NCBI RefSeq assembly: GCF_026427775.1
Contig: NZ_CP044532.1
Span: 2,294,001 to 2,358,000, forward strand
From: Arthrobacter sp. CDRTa11
GTDB lineage: Bacteria > Actinomycetota > Actinomycetes > Actinomycetales > Micrococcaceae
Reading direction: 5' to 3'
DNA: 64,000 bases
In this document: piece by piece, positions 46,705 to 54,980 of the stretch
Layout: every line of letters starts with the position of its first letter
Numbering within the stretch: position 1 is the stretch's first letter
Position numbers and translations under genes: made by a program
The notes under the pieces: generated by a model
What the model was told of the DNA's origin: nothing
The model's database searches: none
The model's input: only the letters and a program-made list of their open reading frames with translations

Positions 46705-47203
46705 GGTAGTTGCCGCGTCCTGCGGCGAGGGGGATGGAGTGTTCGCCGTATTTGTCGTAGGCGAGGTCGACGGCGTCGGCGGCGTTGGTGATGTTGAGTC
46801 GGCGCAGGAGCCTGGCGATGTCGAGGGTGTCTTTGTCGCGTTCGGCGGCGATTTTCATGGCCAGGAGCGTTTCGATGTCTGCGGCCTGGATGGTGAGTCC
46901 GTCGAGCTGTTCAAGGTCGACCCAGGTCGCGTTGTCGGGGACGAAGGCTGCGGCGTTGGTGTTGAGCCAATCGGGCGCGAGGTCGTAGTCCGCGGCCATG
47001 TCTGCGACGACGGCGTGGATGGTGTGTGGGTCGGCGTAGCTGGCATCGATGTCGGCGGTGGGGCGGTTGCCGATGCCCTGAAGGACGAGGGCGGCACCGC
47101 CGACGAGCTTGACGTCGCCGTGAGCGCCGGCGGCTTGCAGACGCCTGCCGAGTTCATGGAGGAGGGCCCGGATTTGTGCGGCGGTGAGTTCTCCGCCGGT
47201 CAT
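46643..47203 (-). CDS. Nucleotidyltransferase toxin (AbiEii/DUF6036-like)
   Basis: A 186-residue nucleotidyltransferase-fold protein with the core KLVGGAALVLQGIGNRPTADIDASY: Gly-Gly-x-Ala then Thr-x-Asp-Ile-Asp, the metal-binding pattern of the AbiEii/AbiGii and DUF6036 group. LLAMKIAAERDKDTLDIARLLRRL is the usual C-terminal helix with the conserved Lys and Asp. Its ATG overlaps the stop of the HTH gene by four bases (ATGA), so the two are coupled in the order antitoxin then toxin. Family toxins modify tRNA or other nucleotides and give abortive-infection or growth arrest; that activity is inferred. It ends inside a damaged gene at 46459. Confidence 0.78.
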   Translation of the reverse strand: MTGGELTAAQIRALLHELGRRLQAAGAHGDVKLVGGAALVLQGIGNRPTADIDASYADPHTIHAVVADMAADYDLAPDWLNTNAAAFVPDNATWVDLEQLDGLTIQAADIETLLAMKIAAERDKDTLDIARLLRRLNITNAADAVDLAYDKYGEHSIPLAAGRGNYLIVVDDALDAATTLQSETNE

Positions 47204-47820
47204 GCGGTGGCCAGGCTGCGTTCGCGGATGAAGACGTTCAAAGCGGCGAGTTCCGGCGGGGTTTCGGTGCGAGTGAGTTCCTTCATGGGTGTACGGATGC
47301 TGCGGTACGACTCTGCCGGCATCCACGCCGCATCGAGGGGCTTGATCCGTCGCGTCCAGGATGGCGCCGGTTGGCCGAGGCGGTGTGCGGTGTAGTTGGT
47401 GATTCCGGCCAGGGCCGCTGACCAGTGCGGGTCCTTGAGGCGGGGGCTGCGCTGGAGGAGCGGTCTGCCAGCGGTGAGGGATGCGTTGGCGTAGTCGGCG
47501 AGCATTTTGATCGCGAACTCAAAGTCCCGTTCGGCGATAAGTCGCGTGAAGGTTGTCGCGTAGTCGCGCCGTGCCGGGTCGAAGTCGCCGCCGCGGGGGA
47601 TGGGGTCGGTGGCGGCCAAGGTCAGGCCGAGAGCGGCCATGACGGCCAGGGTCTTGCCGAGTTCGGCGCGGGCGTGGCCGGCCTCCAGATCGATGAGGAA
47701 CTTCCGTGACACTCCGGCCATGTCCGCAAGGGTTTGCTGGGACAGTCCGCGGGCTGTGCGGCGGGCGCGGATGATGGCGCCGGCTGCTGCGGGGGTCTCG
47801 ATGGTGGTTTCCAGTGTCAT
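47200..47820 (-). CDS. XRE-family HTH antitoxin with long C-terminal domain
   Basis: A 206-residue protein. Residues ~15-70 form an XRE helix-turn-helix (IIRARRTARGLSQQTLADMAGVSRKFLIDLEAG, split by the recognition helix QQTLADMAGVSR). The remaining ~135 residues are a helical domain (YATTFTRLIAERDFEFAIKMLADYANASL, RLGQPAPSWTRRIKPLDAAWMP) that probably binds the nucleotidyltransferase. Start at ATG 47820 has AGAAGGG seven bases upstream; a longer open frame to 47868 would pass through the operator. A perfect palindrome covers the promoter. It is co-translated with the toxin. The pair sits 355 bases left of repeat copy B. Confidence 0.82.
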   Translation of the reverse strand: MTLETTIETPAAAGAIIRARRTARGLSQQTLADMAGVSRKFLIDLEAGHARAELGKTLAVMAALGLTLAATDPIPRGGDFDPARRDYATTFTRLIAERDFEFAIKMLADYANASLTAGRPLLQRSPRLKDPHWSAALAGITNYTAHRLGQPAPSWTRRIKPLDAAWMPAESYRSIRTPMKELTRTETPPELAALNVFIRERSLATA

Positions 47821-47842
47821 GGCATCCCTTCTACGGTCCATT

Positions 47843-47862
47843 ATGTCACCGAATGGTGACAT
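47843..47862. promoter_or_regulatory. Perfect palindromic operator ATGTCACC-GAAT-GGTGACAT
   Basis: Perfect 8-bp arms and a 4-base centre, 23 bases upstream of the antitoxin start. Read leftward, a CATAAT -10 hexamer overlaps its proximal arm, so binding would block transcription: the classic autorepressed toxin-antitoxin layout. Confidence 0.75.
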
Positions 47863-48174
47863 GCGCATCTGAAAGCGGTGTCGGGGGTCAGCTGGCTCCT
47901 GTGCGGCATGCCAGCATCAGTGCACGCTATTGATCGGTCAGGAGTCTTGGTCGAGCGGATCATGATATTGCCGAAGGAAGGTGCGGCCGCCGTGGAGAGA
48001 TCGGATGTTCGACCTGGTTTTGTACGCAGCAGCTACTGCCTCCAGGCTTGCCCTGCGGCCGTGGGTTCAGGCCCGGGTGGAGCGTCGGATTGTTTGGCAG
48101 GACAACGAAGAAACCGCACCCCTTCCATGTGGGATGCGGTCGGCGGTTGGGGAGATTGAAACGACGAAATTGGT

Positions 48175-48193
48175 GTGTGGACAATGTCCACAC
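48175..48193. repeat. Palindrome P1 in repeat copy B (GTGTGGACA-A-TGTCCACAC)
   Basis: Perfect 9-bp arms around a single A. It opens repeat copy B and is the exact reverse complement of P2 at 48661-48679. In copy A the corresponding site (from 17380) keeps the left arm but has decayed on the right. Confidence 0.8.
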
Positions 48194-48284
48194 TTTTGGC
48201 TTCGGACTGGGTCGTACATAGGCCGGACTGGCTCGGATTGCTTATGTTTTCTGGAGTTCCCAATGTTTTCAAGGGTTGGAATGC

Positions 48285-48307
48285 GGTTCGAGTCCCACCT
48301 CGGGCAC
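48285..48307 (+). tRNA. 3' fragment of a tRNA (T-loop and acceptor), copy B
   Basis: Identical to the fragment at 17490-17512, in the block that differs by only one base over 133. The 5' part of the tRNA is missing here too. Confidence 0.6.
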
Positions 48308-48312
48308 AAGAG

Positions 48313-48336
48313 ATCCCCTCGTCAGAGGGGATTTTG
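48313..48336 (+). terminator. Rho-independent terminator behind the tRNA fragment, copy B
   Basis: ATCCCCTC-GTCA-GAGGGGAT followed by TTTTGCTTT, identical to copy A. Confidence 0.85.
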
Positions 48337-48660
48337 CTTTAACGTGTGTACAAAGCTTGTGATGGCGTCCCTCTGACGCTAAGTTCGCGGGCTGTGGCCT
48401 GGCCGCCGCGGGGGCCTATGCAGGTGTGTGGGGTGGCGGGTTCAGGACCCTGGCTAGTGGGCCCTCCGCCTGCTGTGGCTCGGTTTATGCGGTTCCTCGT
48501 TTCGTCCTGTCGGGTTGGTCGGGGGGTGGCCAACATTTATTCATGGTCCGGGGCTGCGGGCACGACATGACGTCGCCAACTTTGGTTCGAAATCTTTTTT
48601 TGAAGGGCTCCTCTTGCACGCCAGGGAGCAGCATGTGCTGGGTTTGTCCTGCCAAAGTGG

Positions 48661-48679
48661 GTGTGGACATTGTCCACAC
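48661..48679. repeat. Palindrome P2 in repeat copy B (GTGTGGACA-T-TGTCCACAC)
   Basis: Perfect 9-bp arms around a single T, the reverse complement of P1. P1 and P2 thus bound a 505-base unit as inverted ends. The copy A counterpart is about 17863-17882, with one arm damaged. Confidence 0.8.
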
Positions 48680-49040
48680 TTAAGTCTGATTTTGGGAATC
48701 CGCTTTGTGACGTCGGAGCGCGGTGGGGATCTCGGACATGAGCGGCATGTAGCTCCCCGACGGCGAAGGAAAACCGCCCAGCAGTCCCGGAGGGCAGAAT
48801 GACAGACAGCGAAGCTGGGTTCTTACAATTAAGGGCGTGGGGGAGCGGGGCGCCATGACTGATAAGGGCCCGTCCTCTGACACAGCTAAGTTAATGAATA
48901 GACGCCAGATGTTGGGTGCGGCCGCTCGAAATACTTTATCGTTGCGCTGAGTCGGAAGTGCCAGGTTTTGTTCTAGGGGCCACGCCAAGCCAATGTCAGA
49001 AAAAGAAGAATTGAACCCCATTTTGACGACGCCTCAGTAA

Positions 49041-49075
49041 CAGCCTGACGTCCTGACGTCAGGCTGGGGTTTTCG
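49041..49075 (+). terminator. Terminator closing repeat copy B
   Basis: CAGCCTGACG-TCCTGA-CGTCAGGCTG stem with 10-bp perfect arms, followed by GGGGTTTTCG. Copy A has a weaker version at 18244-18266 without a clean T-run. Confidence 0.8.
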
Positions 49076-49254
49076 TCAACCTGACAAGAGGGTCCGCACT
49101 ACGACTGTTCCCATCTGGTGAAAGTCTCGCAACCCCGCCCCAGAGTCGCGGACCGCAAAGGAAGAGCTGGCTGCGTGAAGAAACCGCTGGCCGCGAGCGA
49201 GCAGCTGGCGGATTAGCCGGGTGGAAATCACAGAAACCATTCGATGCCGGACGG

Positions 49255-49363
49255 CAGCAGTTGACCAGGTTGTTAATCACCACCACGTTATGGCTGGCTT
49301 CCTGCACGGAAAGAACTGTTTGGGACCGATGTAACCGGTGCCACCTGTGTCCAGAATTTCCAT
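49255..49363 (-). pseudogene. galE: galE (UDP-glucose 4-epimerase) 5' remnant
   Basis: Leftward from an ATG at 49363 the frame reads MEILDTGGTGYIGPKQFF, close to the GalE N-terminus (MKxLVTGGTGYIGSHT). After a frameshift near 49310 it continues in another frame as EASHNVVVINNLVNC, matching GalE's EAGHDVVVVDNLVNS. It then dissolves into unrelated sequence. Only the first ~37 codons of about 330 survive. Lying 80 bases downstream of the alpha-galactosidase, it was probably part of the same galactose locus. Confidence 0.75.
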
Positions 49364-49383
49364 ATGGTTTTCTCCGGAGACGC

Positions 49384-49423
49384 GACTGCCCGGCGTTCCC
49401 AAAGACGGGAACGCCGGGCAGTC
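49384..49423 (-). terminator. Terminator after alpha-galactosidase
   Basis: Perfect 17-bp inverted repeat (arms 49384-49400 and 49407-49423, GACTGCCCGGCGTTCCC and complement) with a 6-base loop, starting 22 bases beyond the gene's stop. Very stable, little T-run. Confidence 0.8.
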
Positions 49424-49444
49424 TTCGTGAGGGTATTGGGTCGG

Positions 49445-51631
49445 CTAGACCGCCGTGACTTGCAGAAGCACAGCATGTTCAGGGTTCAGGACGGGCATGG
49501 GCAGGCCCACCGTCGACAGGAAGCGTCCGGTGGCGTCAGCACCGTCCGCCATCCAGGCAGGCGGCTGGACTTGGGTGTAGTTGTACTCGTAGTCGGCGTC
49601 GGAGGGAAGCGGGAAGATGGCTTCGATGCGGTACGTGCGGTCCGCTTCCAGTCCCGGGATGGTGATGCGTCCCGGCTGTTGGTTGAAGGCAGAACCGGTG
49701 CTGACCAGCGCGAAGAGCGCGGATGTCGAGCCTGCCGTCACTTCCGCGCCGGCCTGCGGCACGACACCGTGGAGCATGAGTGAGTCTTCCGCCAGGTCGG
49801 CGCGGACCATCCGACCGCTGTGGATGAGGTCCCGGTGCTGCTTGTAGAGGCCGATGAAACGCTTGAGCTCCGTCCGCTCCGCACCCTGCACATCCCGGAC
49901 GTCCCATTCCATGCCGAAGTGGCCAAAGAGCGCGGTAATGGCCCTGAAGGACAGGTCATGGGTGCGGGCGGTCGTGTGCGATGTGGTGGGGCCCACGTGT
50001 GCGCCTACCAGCTCCGGGGGGACCACCAGGCCGGTCCAGCGCTGGATGGTCTGGCGTTCCAGGGCGTCGTTGCAGTCCGAGGCCCAGATCCTGTCCGTCC
50101 TTTCCAAGATGCCGAGGTCCACACGGGCGCCGCCTGAGGAGCAGCTTTCGATTTCGACGTCGGGGTGGGCCTTCCTTAGCTGGTCAAACAAACGGTACGC
50201 AGCGAGGGTTTGCTCGTGCACCGAGGAGCGACCGGCGTGGCCATGCTCCAGGAGGTCACGGTTCTGGTCCCATTTGAGGTAGCTGATGTTGTTATCACGC
50301 AGGAGTGCGTCGATGCGGTCGAAGATGTACTGCCAGGCCTCCGGGTTGACCAGGTCGATGATGTGCTGGTTCCGCCATTCAAGGGGCAGCCGGCCGCCGT
50401 CCTTGTGCGACTTGGAGGCGGGACCAACGATCCAGTCGGGGTGGGCTCGTGCGATGTCGGAGTCGAGGTTGACCATTTCCGGCTCCACCCAGAGGCCGAA
50501 TTCCATGTCGTTCGATGTGACGGCTTCGATTAGCGGCGTCAGCCCGTTGGGCCAGAGGGATTCGTCCACGTACCAGTCGCCGAGCCCGGCGTGATCGTCG
50601 CGGCGGCCGCGGAACCAGCCGTCGTCGAGCACAAAGCGTTCCACGCCGAGGTCCGCGGCGGATTCCGCGAGTTCGATCAGGGTGGTGAGGTTGTGATCGA
50701 AGTAGACGGCTTCCCATGTGTTCAGCACGACCGGGCGGGCCTTGCCGTCGGCGCCGCTGGGAAGCACGTGGTGCGGGCGGGACCGGAACCAGCTGTAAAA
50801 GGCCTCGCTGATGCCATCTAGTCCGCGATCGGAGTAGGCGGCGAAGAGAATGGGCGTGGTGTAGCTAGCGCCTGGCTGGAGGATGACCTCTGCGGGACCC
50901 AGGAGTTCAGCGCCGCCGATCAATGTGCGGCCATCTCCTATGGTGTCAGCGAATTGTTCGTGGTTGCCGCTCCAGGCCAGGTGGGTGGCCCAGACCTTGC
51001 CGTGACGGTTGCCGAAGTTTGCCGTGCCTGCGGCAAAAAGCAGGGAGGAATCGTGTCCTGTGCGGCCGTGCCGGCCGGTCCTGACCCAGGTGCCTTGCTG
51101 GATGGAGCGACGCTGGGGGTGGTTTTCACGGGCCCAGCGGCCGGTCAGGTCCAGGACTTCGACGGCGTCCGGTCCCACCGGGAGGGCAGTGGCCAGTTCG
51201 TCGAGCTGGTACGGTGTGGCGCCGTCGTTAGTGACTGTGTGCCGCACTTCCAGTAGGCCGCCCTCGTGCAGCATCAGGGATGATTCGACTGTAATGCCGG
51301 CTTCGGTATCGGACTGGACGATGACGGCGGAGTTGTGCTCAGAGGTGACCGTGACGACTCGCAGGCGGGGGGAGAAATCCAGTCCGGAGACGCCGTCGGC
51401 AAGCCGATGGCCACGGAGTGCCGGGCGTCCGCTCCAGCCCGAGGATGCCTGCGGCAGGAGACCTGTCGGGACGGCCGCGTCAATGGCGGAGGGCGGAATG
51501 GGCTCGACGAGGATAGCGAGACCGGGTAGGTTCTCGCCCAGGTCCGAGCCCCAGTGGATGATCTCGGCTTCCCCGCTGTCGAAGCTGATCAGCAGACTGG
51601 TACTGGCGAAACGGAGGTGCAGGGGTTCCAT
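49445..51631 (-). CDS. Alpha-galactosidase (GH36)
   Basis: A 728-residue glycoside hydrolase family 36 enzyme that removes alpha-1,6-linked galactose from melibiose and raffinose-type sugars. An N-terminal beta-sandwich precedes the barrel, which begins at PVVLNTWEAVYFD. Nucleophile Asp lies in YLKWDQNRD near residue 454, acid/base Asp in SDCNDALERQ near 518, and FVLDDGWFRGRRDDHAGLGDW and GLWVEPEMVN are typical GH36 blocks. No signal peptide, so it is cytoplasmic and needs an importer. The neighbouring sugar-binding lipoprotein gene is wrecked and galE is a stub, so the enzyme is stranded. It has its own upstream region and terminators on both sides. Confidence 0.95.
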   Translation of the reverse strand: MEPLHLRFASTSLLISFDSGEAEIIHWGSDLGENLPGLAILVEPIPPSAIDAAVPTGLLPQASSGWSGRPALRGHRLADGVSGLDFSPRLRVVTVTSEHNSAVIVQSDTEAGITVESSLMLHEGGLLEVRHTVTNDGATPYQLDELATALPVGPDAVEVLDLTGRWARENHPQRRSIQQGTWVRTGRHGRTGHDSSLLFAAGTANFGNRHGKVWATHLAWSGNHEQFADTIGDGRTLIGGAELLGPAEVILQPGASYTTPILFAAYSDRGLDGISEAFYSWFRSRPHHVLPSGADGKARPVVLNTWEAVYFDHNLTTLIELAESAADLGVERFVLDDGWFRGRRDDHAGLGDWYVDESLWPNGLTPLIEAVTSNDMEFGLWVEPEMVNLDSDIARAHPDWIVGPASKSHKDGGRLPLEWRNQHIIDLVNPEAWQYIFDRIDALLRDNNISYLKWDQNRDLLEHGHAGRSSVHEQTLAAYRLFDQLRKAHPDVEIESCSSGGARVDLGILERTDRIWASDCNDALERQTIQRWTGLVVPPELVGAHVGPTTSHTTARTHDLSFRAITALFGHFGMEWDVRDVQGAERTELKRFIGLYKQHRDLIHSGRMVRADLAEDSLMLHGVVPQAGAEVTAGSTSALFALVSTGSAFNQQPGRITIPGLEADRTYRIEAIFPLPSDADYEYNYTQVQPPAWMADGADATGRFLSTVGLPMPVLNPEHAVLLQVTAV

Positions 51632-51698
51632 ACGAGGGATCTCTTTCGGTAATTATTGTGGTCCGGTGAGCCGGATGACTTGTTTCAGTGATGAGGTT

Positions 51699-51739
51699 GG
51701 TGGATGCCGCCGTAGCGAGGAGAAACGGCGGCATCCACC
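51699..51739. terminator. Hairpin upstream of alpha-galactosidase
   Basis: GGTGGATGCCGCCGT and its complement (arms 51699-51713, 51725-51739) with an 11-base loop, between the damaged binding-protein gene and the alpha-galactosidase. It would end leftward transcripts of the former ABC locus. Confidence 0.7.
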
Positions 51740-51784
51740 TCCGACTGCGACCACGTGCGGAGTCACGGTTTTGGGGAAAGGCGC

Positions 51785-52081
51785 CTACTTGAAGGGGTTT
51801 TTCACCTGTTCGTTGGCTGCGGTCAAAGAGCTGGCAGGCTGCTTGCCGGATAGTACGCAGTCCATGGCAGGCTTCATGACGGCCACGATCGTCGCGGCAT
51901 CATGGCCGGAAGGATGAGCAGCAGGGCAATTGTTTCGGCAATATCTACTCGGCGATTCGGGTGCGGGAGAACCGGCGCTCGGCGCCGCAACGGTTGGGGA
52001 CGTAGTTGGAGCGGTGTTGCATCCGGTGAGCGAGACGGTGATGACGACGGCGCCGACAAAAACGACGGTACGAAATCTCAC
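51785..52081 (-). pseudogene. Sugar ABC substrate-binding lipoprotein with the middle deleted
   Basis: The leftward frame starts at GTG 52081 (GGAAAGG upstream) with a good lipoprotein signal (VRFRTVVFVGAVVITVSLTGC, lipobox LTGC with Cys21, written here only as the motif) and ends with VMKPAMDCVLSGKQPASS and LTAANEQVKNP, the usual C-terminus of CUT1 sugar-binding proteins. Between them only ~35 residues remain, of which SRYCRNNCPAAHPSG is out of frame with any binding protein, whereas ~350 are expected. Thus about 1 kb has been lost while both ends survive. The permease genes that normally follow are also missing. Likely former raffinose/melibiose importer. Confidence 0.72.
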
Positions 52082-52592
52082 CTGGTGGCCTTTCCGCAAC
52101 GAGACGACGCTGCTTGCTTGAAGTAAAGCGGAACTGTTCACGATATGTAGAGGCCGAGGCCAGCTGTGCGGTTCTTTCGGTCCTGCTGATCCACGCTCGA
52201 ACTTCGGCATGTTATCGGCGGCCCCGGCCATCGATCCGCCTCGAGGGTGCTGGCGGTTTGCCAGCAGGATCGGGAGGCCCCGTGGGCGAGGGCTCGTTCG
52301 TCCGGGCTCTGCCGAGGTCCACGGTAGCGAGGATCGCTGGAGTCAAGGAGTCCCTGTCAGTACCTCTCTCCGGGGGCGCCGTTCCGGCCTCAAGTTCCAG
52401 GGTCAGCTGCGGACTCTTCCACGGCTGGGAACGGCTCGTCGTCCAGCAACGGGACGGACACCGGCGCGCTTAGCGAATCACTGGAGCAGACGATGGCGGT
52501 GGCACCGGCCGGCGCAGACACCAGCCTTGGTCCACGACGCACTGCGCGAGCTGCAGCCGGCCCCGGGGTGTGAGAAGAGCGTTTAAGGGGGG

Positions 52593-52664
52593 GACATGAA
52601 GACCTCCGTGTGTGGAATTGGACTCCAGACAAGCCCCACTCCACCCGGAGGTCTTCTTCATGTC
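52593..52664. mobile_element. Inverted-repeat end resembling an IS terminus
   Basis: GACATGAAG-ACCTCCG (52593-52608) is repeated inverted at 52646-52664 with a 3-base insertion (AAG), a 37-base spacer between. An ATG at 52660 after GGAGG begins MSPNQAERH and stops after nine codons, as would the cut start of a transposase gene. No intact transposase is present. It separates the galactoside debris from the next operon; 52232-52592 holds nothing recognisable. Confidence 0.4.
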
Positions 52665-52705
52665 ACCAAACCAAGCCGAGCGTCACTAACGTCCGGGTTA
52701 TACGA

Positions 52706-53803
52706 CTAGACGGCGGCCAAGGTGTCAGTCAAAGCCTTGATGATTGCCTCTGTGACATCGCCGGTGGTGGCCTTCCCTCCGACGTCGCTGGTCAGGTGGC
52801 CAGAGCCGGTGGCGGCTTCGATGGCGGCTTCGACCCGGCGGGCTTCCTCGTGCAGGCCGAAGTGATCAAGCATTAGCGCTGCGCTGGCGATTGCGCCGAT
52901 GGGGTTACTTATGCCCTTGCCGGCGATGTCCGGGGCAGAGCCGTGGACCGGTTCGAACATGGACGGGAAGCGGCGCTCCGGGTTCAGGTTCGCGCTGGCT
53001 GCCAGGCCTAGGCTTCCGGCCAGGGCCGAGCCCAGGTCCGAGAGGATGTCGGCGTTCAGGTTCGAAGCCACGACGACGGACAGGTCTTCGGGGTGCAAGA
53101 TAAACTTGGCGCTCATTGCGTCCACCAGCACGCTTTCGGTCGTCACGTCCGGGTAATCCTGGGCGACGCGCTGGAAAGTTTCGTCCCAGAGAACCATGCC
53201 GTACTGCTGGGCATTGGACTTGGTCACGGATGAAACCTTCTTGACTGTGCGGGTTCGGGCCAGGTCGAAGGCGAAGCGCATGATGCGTTCGCAGCCCTTT
53301 TCGGTGAACAGCGCGGTCTGCAGGGCCACTTCGTTGCCTGGGCCGCGGCCGCTGAGGTTGCGTCCGCCCAGGCCTGCATATTCGCCTTCGCTGTTTTCAC
53401 GAACCACAACCCAATCAAGCTTGACGTTGTCGGCTTTGCGGAGCGGGGATTGGATGCCGGCCAGGAACTTCACGGGGCGGATGTTGGCCCACTGATCGAA
53501 GTTCTGGGTGATCTTCAGGCGCAGGCCCCAGAGACTGATGTGGTCAGGTACATTTTCCCAGCCCACGGCGCCGAAGTAGATGGCATCAAAGTCCTTGAGG
53601 ACCTCCAAGCCATCGGGGTGCATCATCTGGCCTGTCTTCTCGTAGTAACCGCAGCCCCAAGGGAACTCGGTCCATTCGAAGGCGAACTTGCCATTGGAGT
53701 CTTCGGCCAGGGCATCCAAGACGAGGCGGCCTGCCGAAACTACTTCCTTCCCAACACCGTCGGCGGGGATTGAAGCGATGCTGAATTTCTGGGTGGCGCT
53801 CAT
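52706..53803 (-). CDS. Tartrate dehydrogenase / D-malate (beta-decarboxylating) dehydrogenase type
   Basis: A 365-residue member of the isopropylmalate/isocitrate dehydrogenase family. Family motifs: IPADGVGKEVV (nucleotide phosphate loop), ENSEGEYAGLGGR with catalytic Tyr, VTKSNAQQYGMVLWDE with catalytic Lys, and the metal-binding NLNADILSDLGSALAGSLGLAASAN. FEPVHGSAPDIAGKGISNP matches the cofactor region. GAVGWENVPDHISLWGLRL, not the LeuB or Icd pattern, points to the tartrate/D-malate branch. It oxidatively decarboxylates a 2-hydroxydicarboxylate using NAD. Upstream lie a LysR and a GntR regulator and a PEP-mutase-type enzyme, all leftward. Confidence 0.88.
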   Translation of the reverse strand: MSATQKFSIASIPADGVGKEVVSAGRLVLDALAEDSNGKFAFEWTEFPWGCGYYEKTGQMMHPDGLEVLKDFDAIYFGAVGWENVPDHISLWGLRLKITQNFDQWANIRPVKFLAGIQSPLRKADNVKLDWVVVRENSEGEYAGLGGRNLSGRGPGNEVALQTALFTEKGCERIMRFAFDLARTRTVKKVSSVTKSNAQQYGMVLWDETFQRVAQDYPDVTTESVLVDAMSAKFILHPEDLSVVVASNLNADILSDLGSALAGSLGLAASANLNPERRFPSMFEPVHGSAPDIAGKGISNPIGAIASAALMLDHFGLHEEARRVEAAIEAATGSGHLTSDVGGKATTGDVTEAIIKALTDTLAAV

Positions 53804-53928
53804 GTGCCAGCCTCCTCGTAGAGTGTTAAGCAGTGAGCCCGTTCGCGCAACACGGCGTTCTTTCCCTTCAAGCAGACTGCAAGCTCGTTGATGTCGTCCA
53901 AGACCAAGATTCGATACCTTAGATAGGC

Positions 53929-54855
53929 TCAGCCTGTAGATACTGGCGGGATAGCCTTGGTCTCCGCGCCCACGGAAGCGTGGAGCTCCGCGGCAGCCAG
54001 GAAGGCCCGGGCTGCGGGTGTCAGGTCGTCCTTACGGCTTAGGATGGCAACGTTCAGGTTGGAGACTGGCTCAATGAGCAGAGTTCTGAGTCCTGATTTG
54101 TGGGCCAGCGGTGCCCATGCGGATGGCATAACCGCGTGTCCCACGCCCGCCAGGACAAGTGGCAGGATGGAGGTTCGGTGGGCAACTTCGACGACGATTT
54201 CCGTGTTGATGCCGTGGGCCAGCGCGTCATCGACAAGCCACCGCATCAGGGATCCGCGCTGGCTGGCGATTAGCCGGTGGTCAGCTAAATCTTCGCGCTG
54301 AATGGACACTCCAGGCTTAAAGGTGTCAGCTTGGGGATTGACAATGAGAATCAGGGGCTGGCTTTCCAAATGAAGGACCTGAATTCCTGACACCCTGATG
54401 GGCCTGGGGGAGCCGGCCAGGCCGATCTCGGAACTGCCGGATCGGACAGAGTGGATAACTTCTTCAGGTGTAAATGCGGCACGGATACTTAGCCGCACGG
54501 AGGGGTGCAATCGGGTGAAATTCGCGACTGTGGAGGTTAGTGGCTCGATGCCGGGGGAGGGCATGGTGATGATGTCCAGCCGCCCGGAGCGGATACCGCG
54601 GAGAGCCTGAACGGCCGACTGCGCCGCTTCTAGATCACGCATGACCAGTCTCGCCGGTCCGACCAGTTCCTTTCCCGCTTCGCTGAGGACCGCGCGTCCG
54701 CCGATGCGATGGAACAGGGGCACCCCCAGTTCCTTCTCCAGACCGGCGATGGCCTGGGAAAGGGAGGGCTGGGCGATAAGTAAATGCTCTGCCGCACGGT
54801 TGAACCCGTTTTGGTCAACCACTGCCAAGAAATACTTCAGCTTCCGAGTATCCAC
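53929..54855 (-). CDS. LysR-family transcriptional regulator
   Basis: A 308-residue LysR protein. The N-terminal winged helix-turn-helix reads LKYFLAVVDQNGFNRAAEHLLIAQPSLSQAIAGLEKELGVPLFHR, given here as the standard block with recognition residues AQPSLSQAI. The effector domain follows (SIRAAFTPEEVIHSV, GVGHAVMPSAWAPLA). It lies 125 bases upstream of the tartrate-type dehydrogenase in the same direction, unusual for LysR genes, which are more often divergent, so it may be co-transcribed with or control the dehydrogenase from a shared region. Likely effector is a hydroxy acid; inference from neighbours. Confidence 0.92.
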   Translation of the reverse strand: MDTRKLKYFLAVVDQNGFNRAAEHLLIAQPSLSQAIAGLEKELGVPLFHRIGGRAVLSEAGKELVGPARLVMRDLEAAQSAVQALRGIRSGRLDIITMPSPGIEPLTSTVANFTRLHPSVRLSIRAAFTPEEVIHSVRSGSSEIGLAGSPRPIRVSGIQVLHLESQPLILIVNPQADTFKPGVSIQREDLADHRLIASQRGSLMRWLVDDALAHGINTEIVVEVAHRTSILPLVLAGVGHAVMPSAWAPLAHKSGLRTLLIEPVSNLNVAILSRKDDLTPAARAFLAAAELHASVGAETKAIPPVSTG

Positions 54856-54980
54856 ACAACTCCTTCACGCGTTCGACGTTGAGGTTCTCGGCAGCCCCTC
54901 GGCTCTTCAAACTAACGAAGGATAGAACAAAGCGTAGATACCTACGTCTATCAATCGGATGGTACTAGGTTTTAGAGGTA

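Larger units (their letters stand above)
48175..49066 (+). repeat. Long direct repeat, copy B (~892 bp)
   Basis: Same order and orientation as copy A (17380-18266), about 30.8 kb away. It keeps perfect palindromes at both ends of its first ~505 bases, where copy A has decayed ones, so B is the better-preserved copy. It includes the tRNA 3' fragment with terminator and ends in a perfect CAGCCTGACG/CGTCAGGCTG hairpin. The leftward strand of 48680-49021 is open for 113 codons in copy B but is broken by stops in copy A; I find no family match and treat it as non-coding or a remnant. No transposase or integrase is encoded in either copy. Confidence 0.85.

Noticed and set aside
48680..49021. A 113-codon leftward frame in repeat copy B
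   Set aside because: Open in copy B only; copy A has stops at the corresponding positions, and no family is recognisable. Treated as non-coding.
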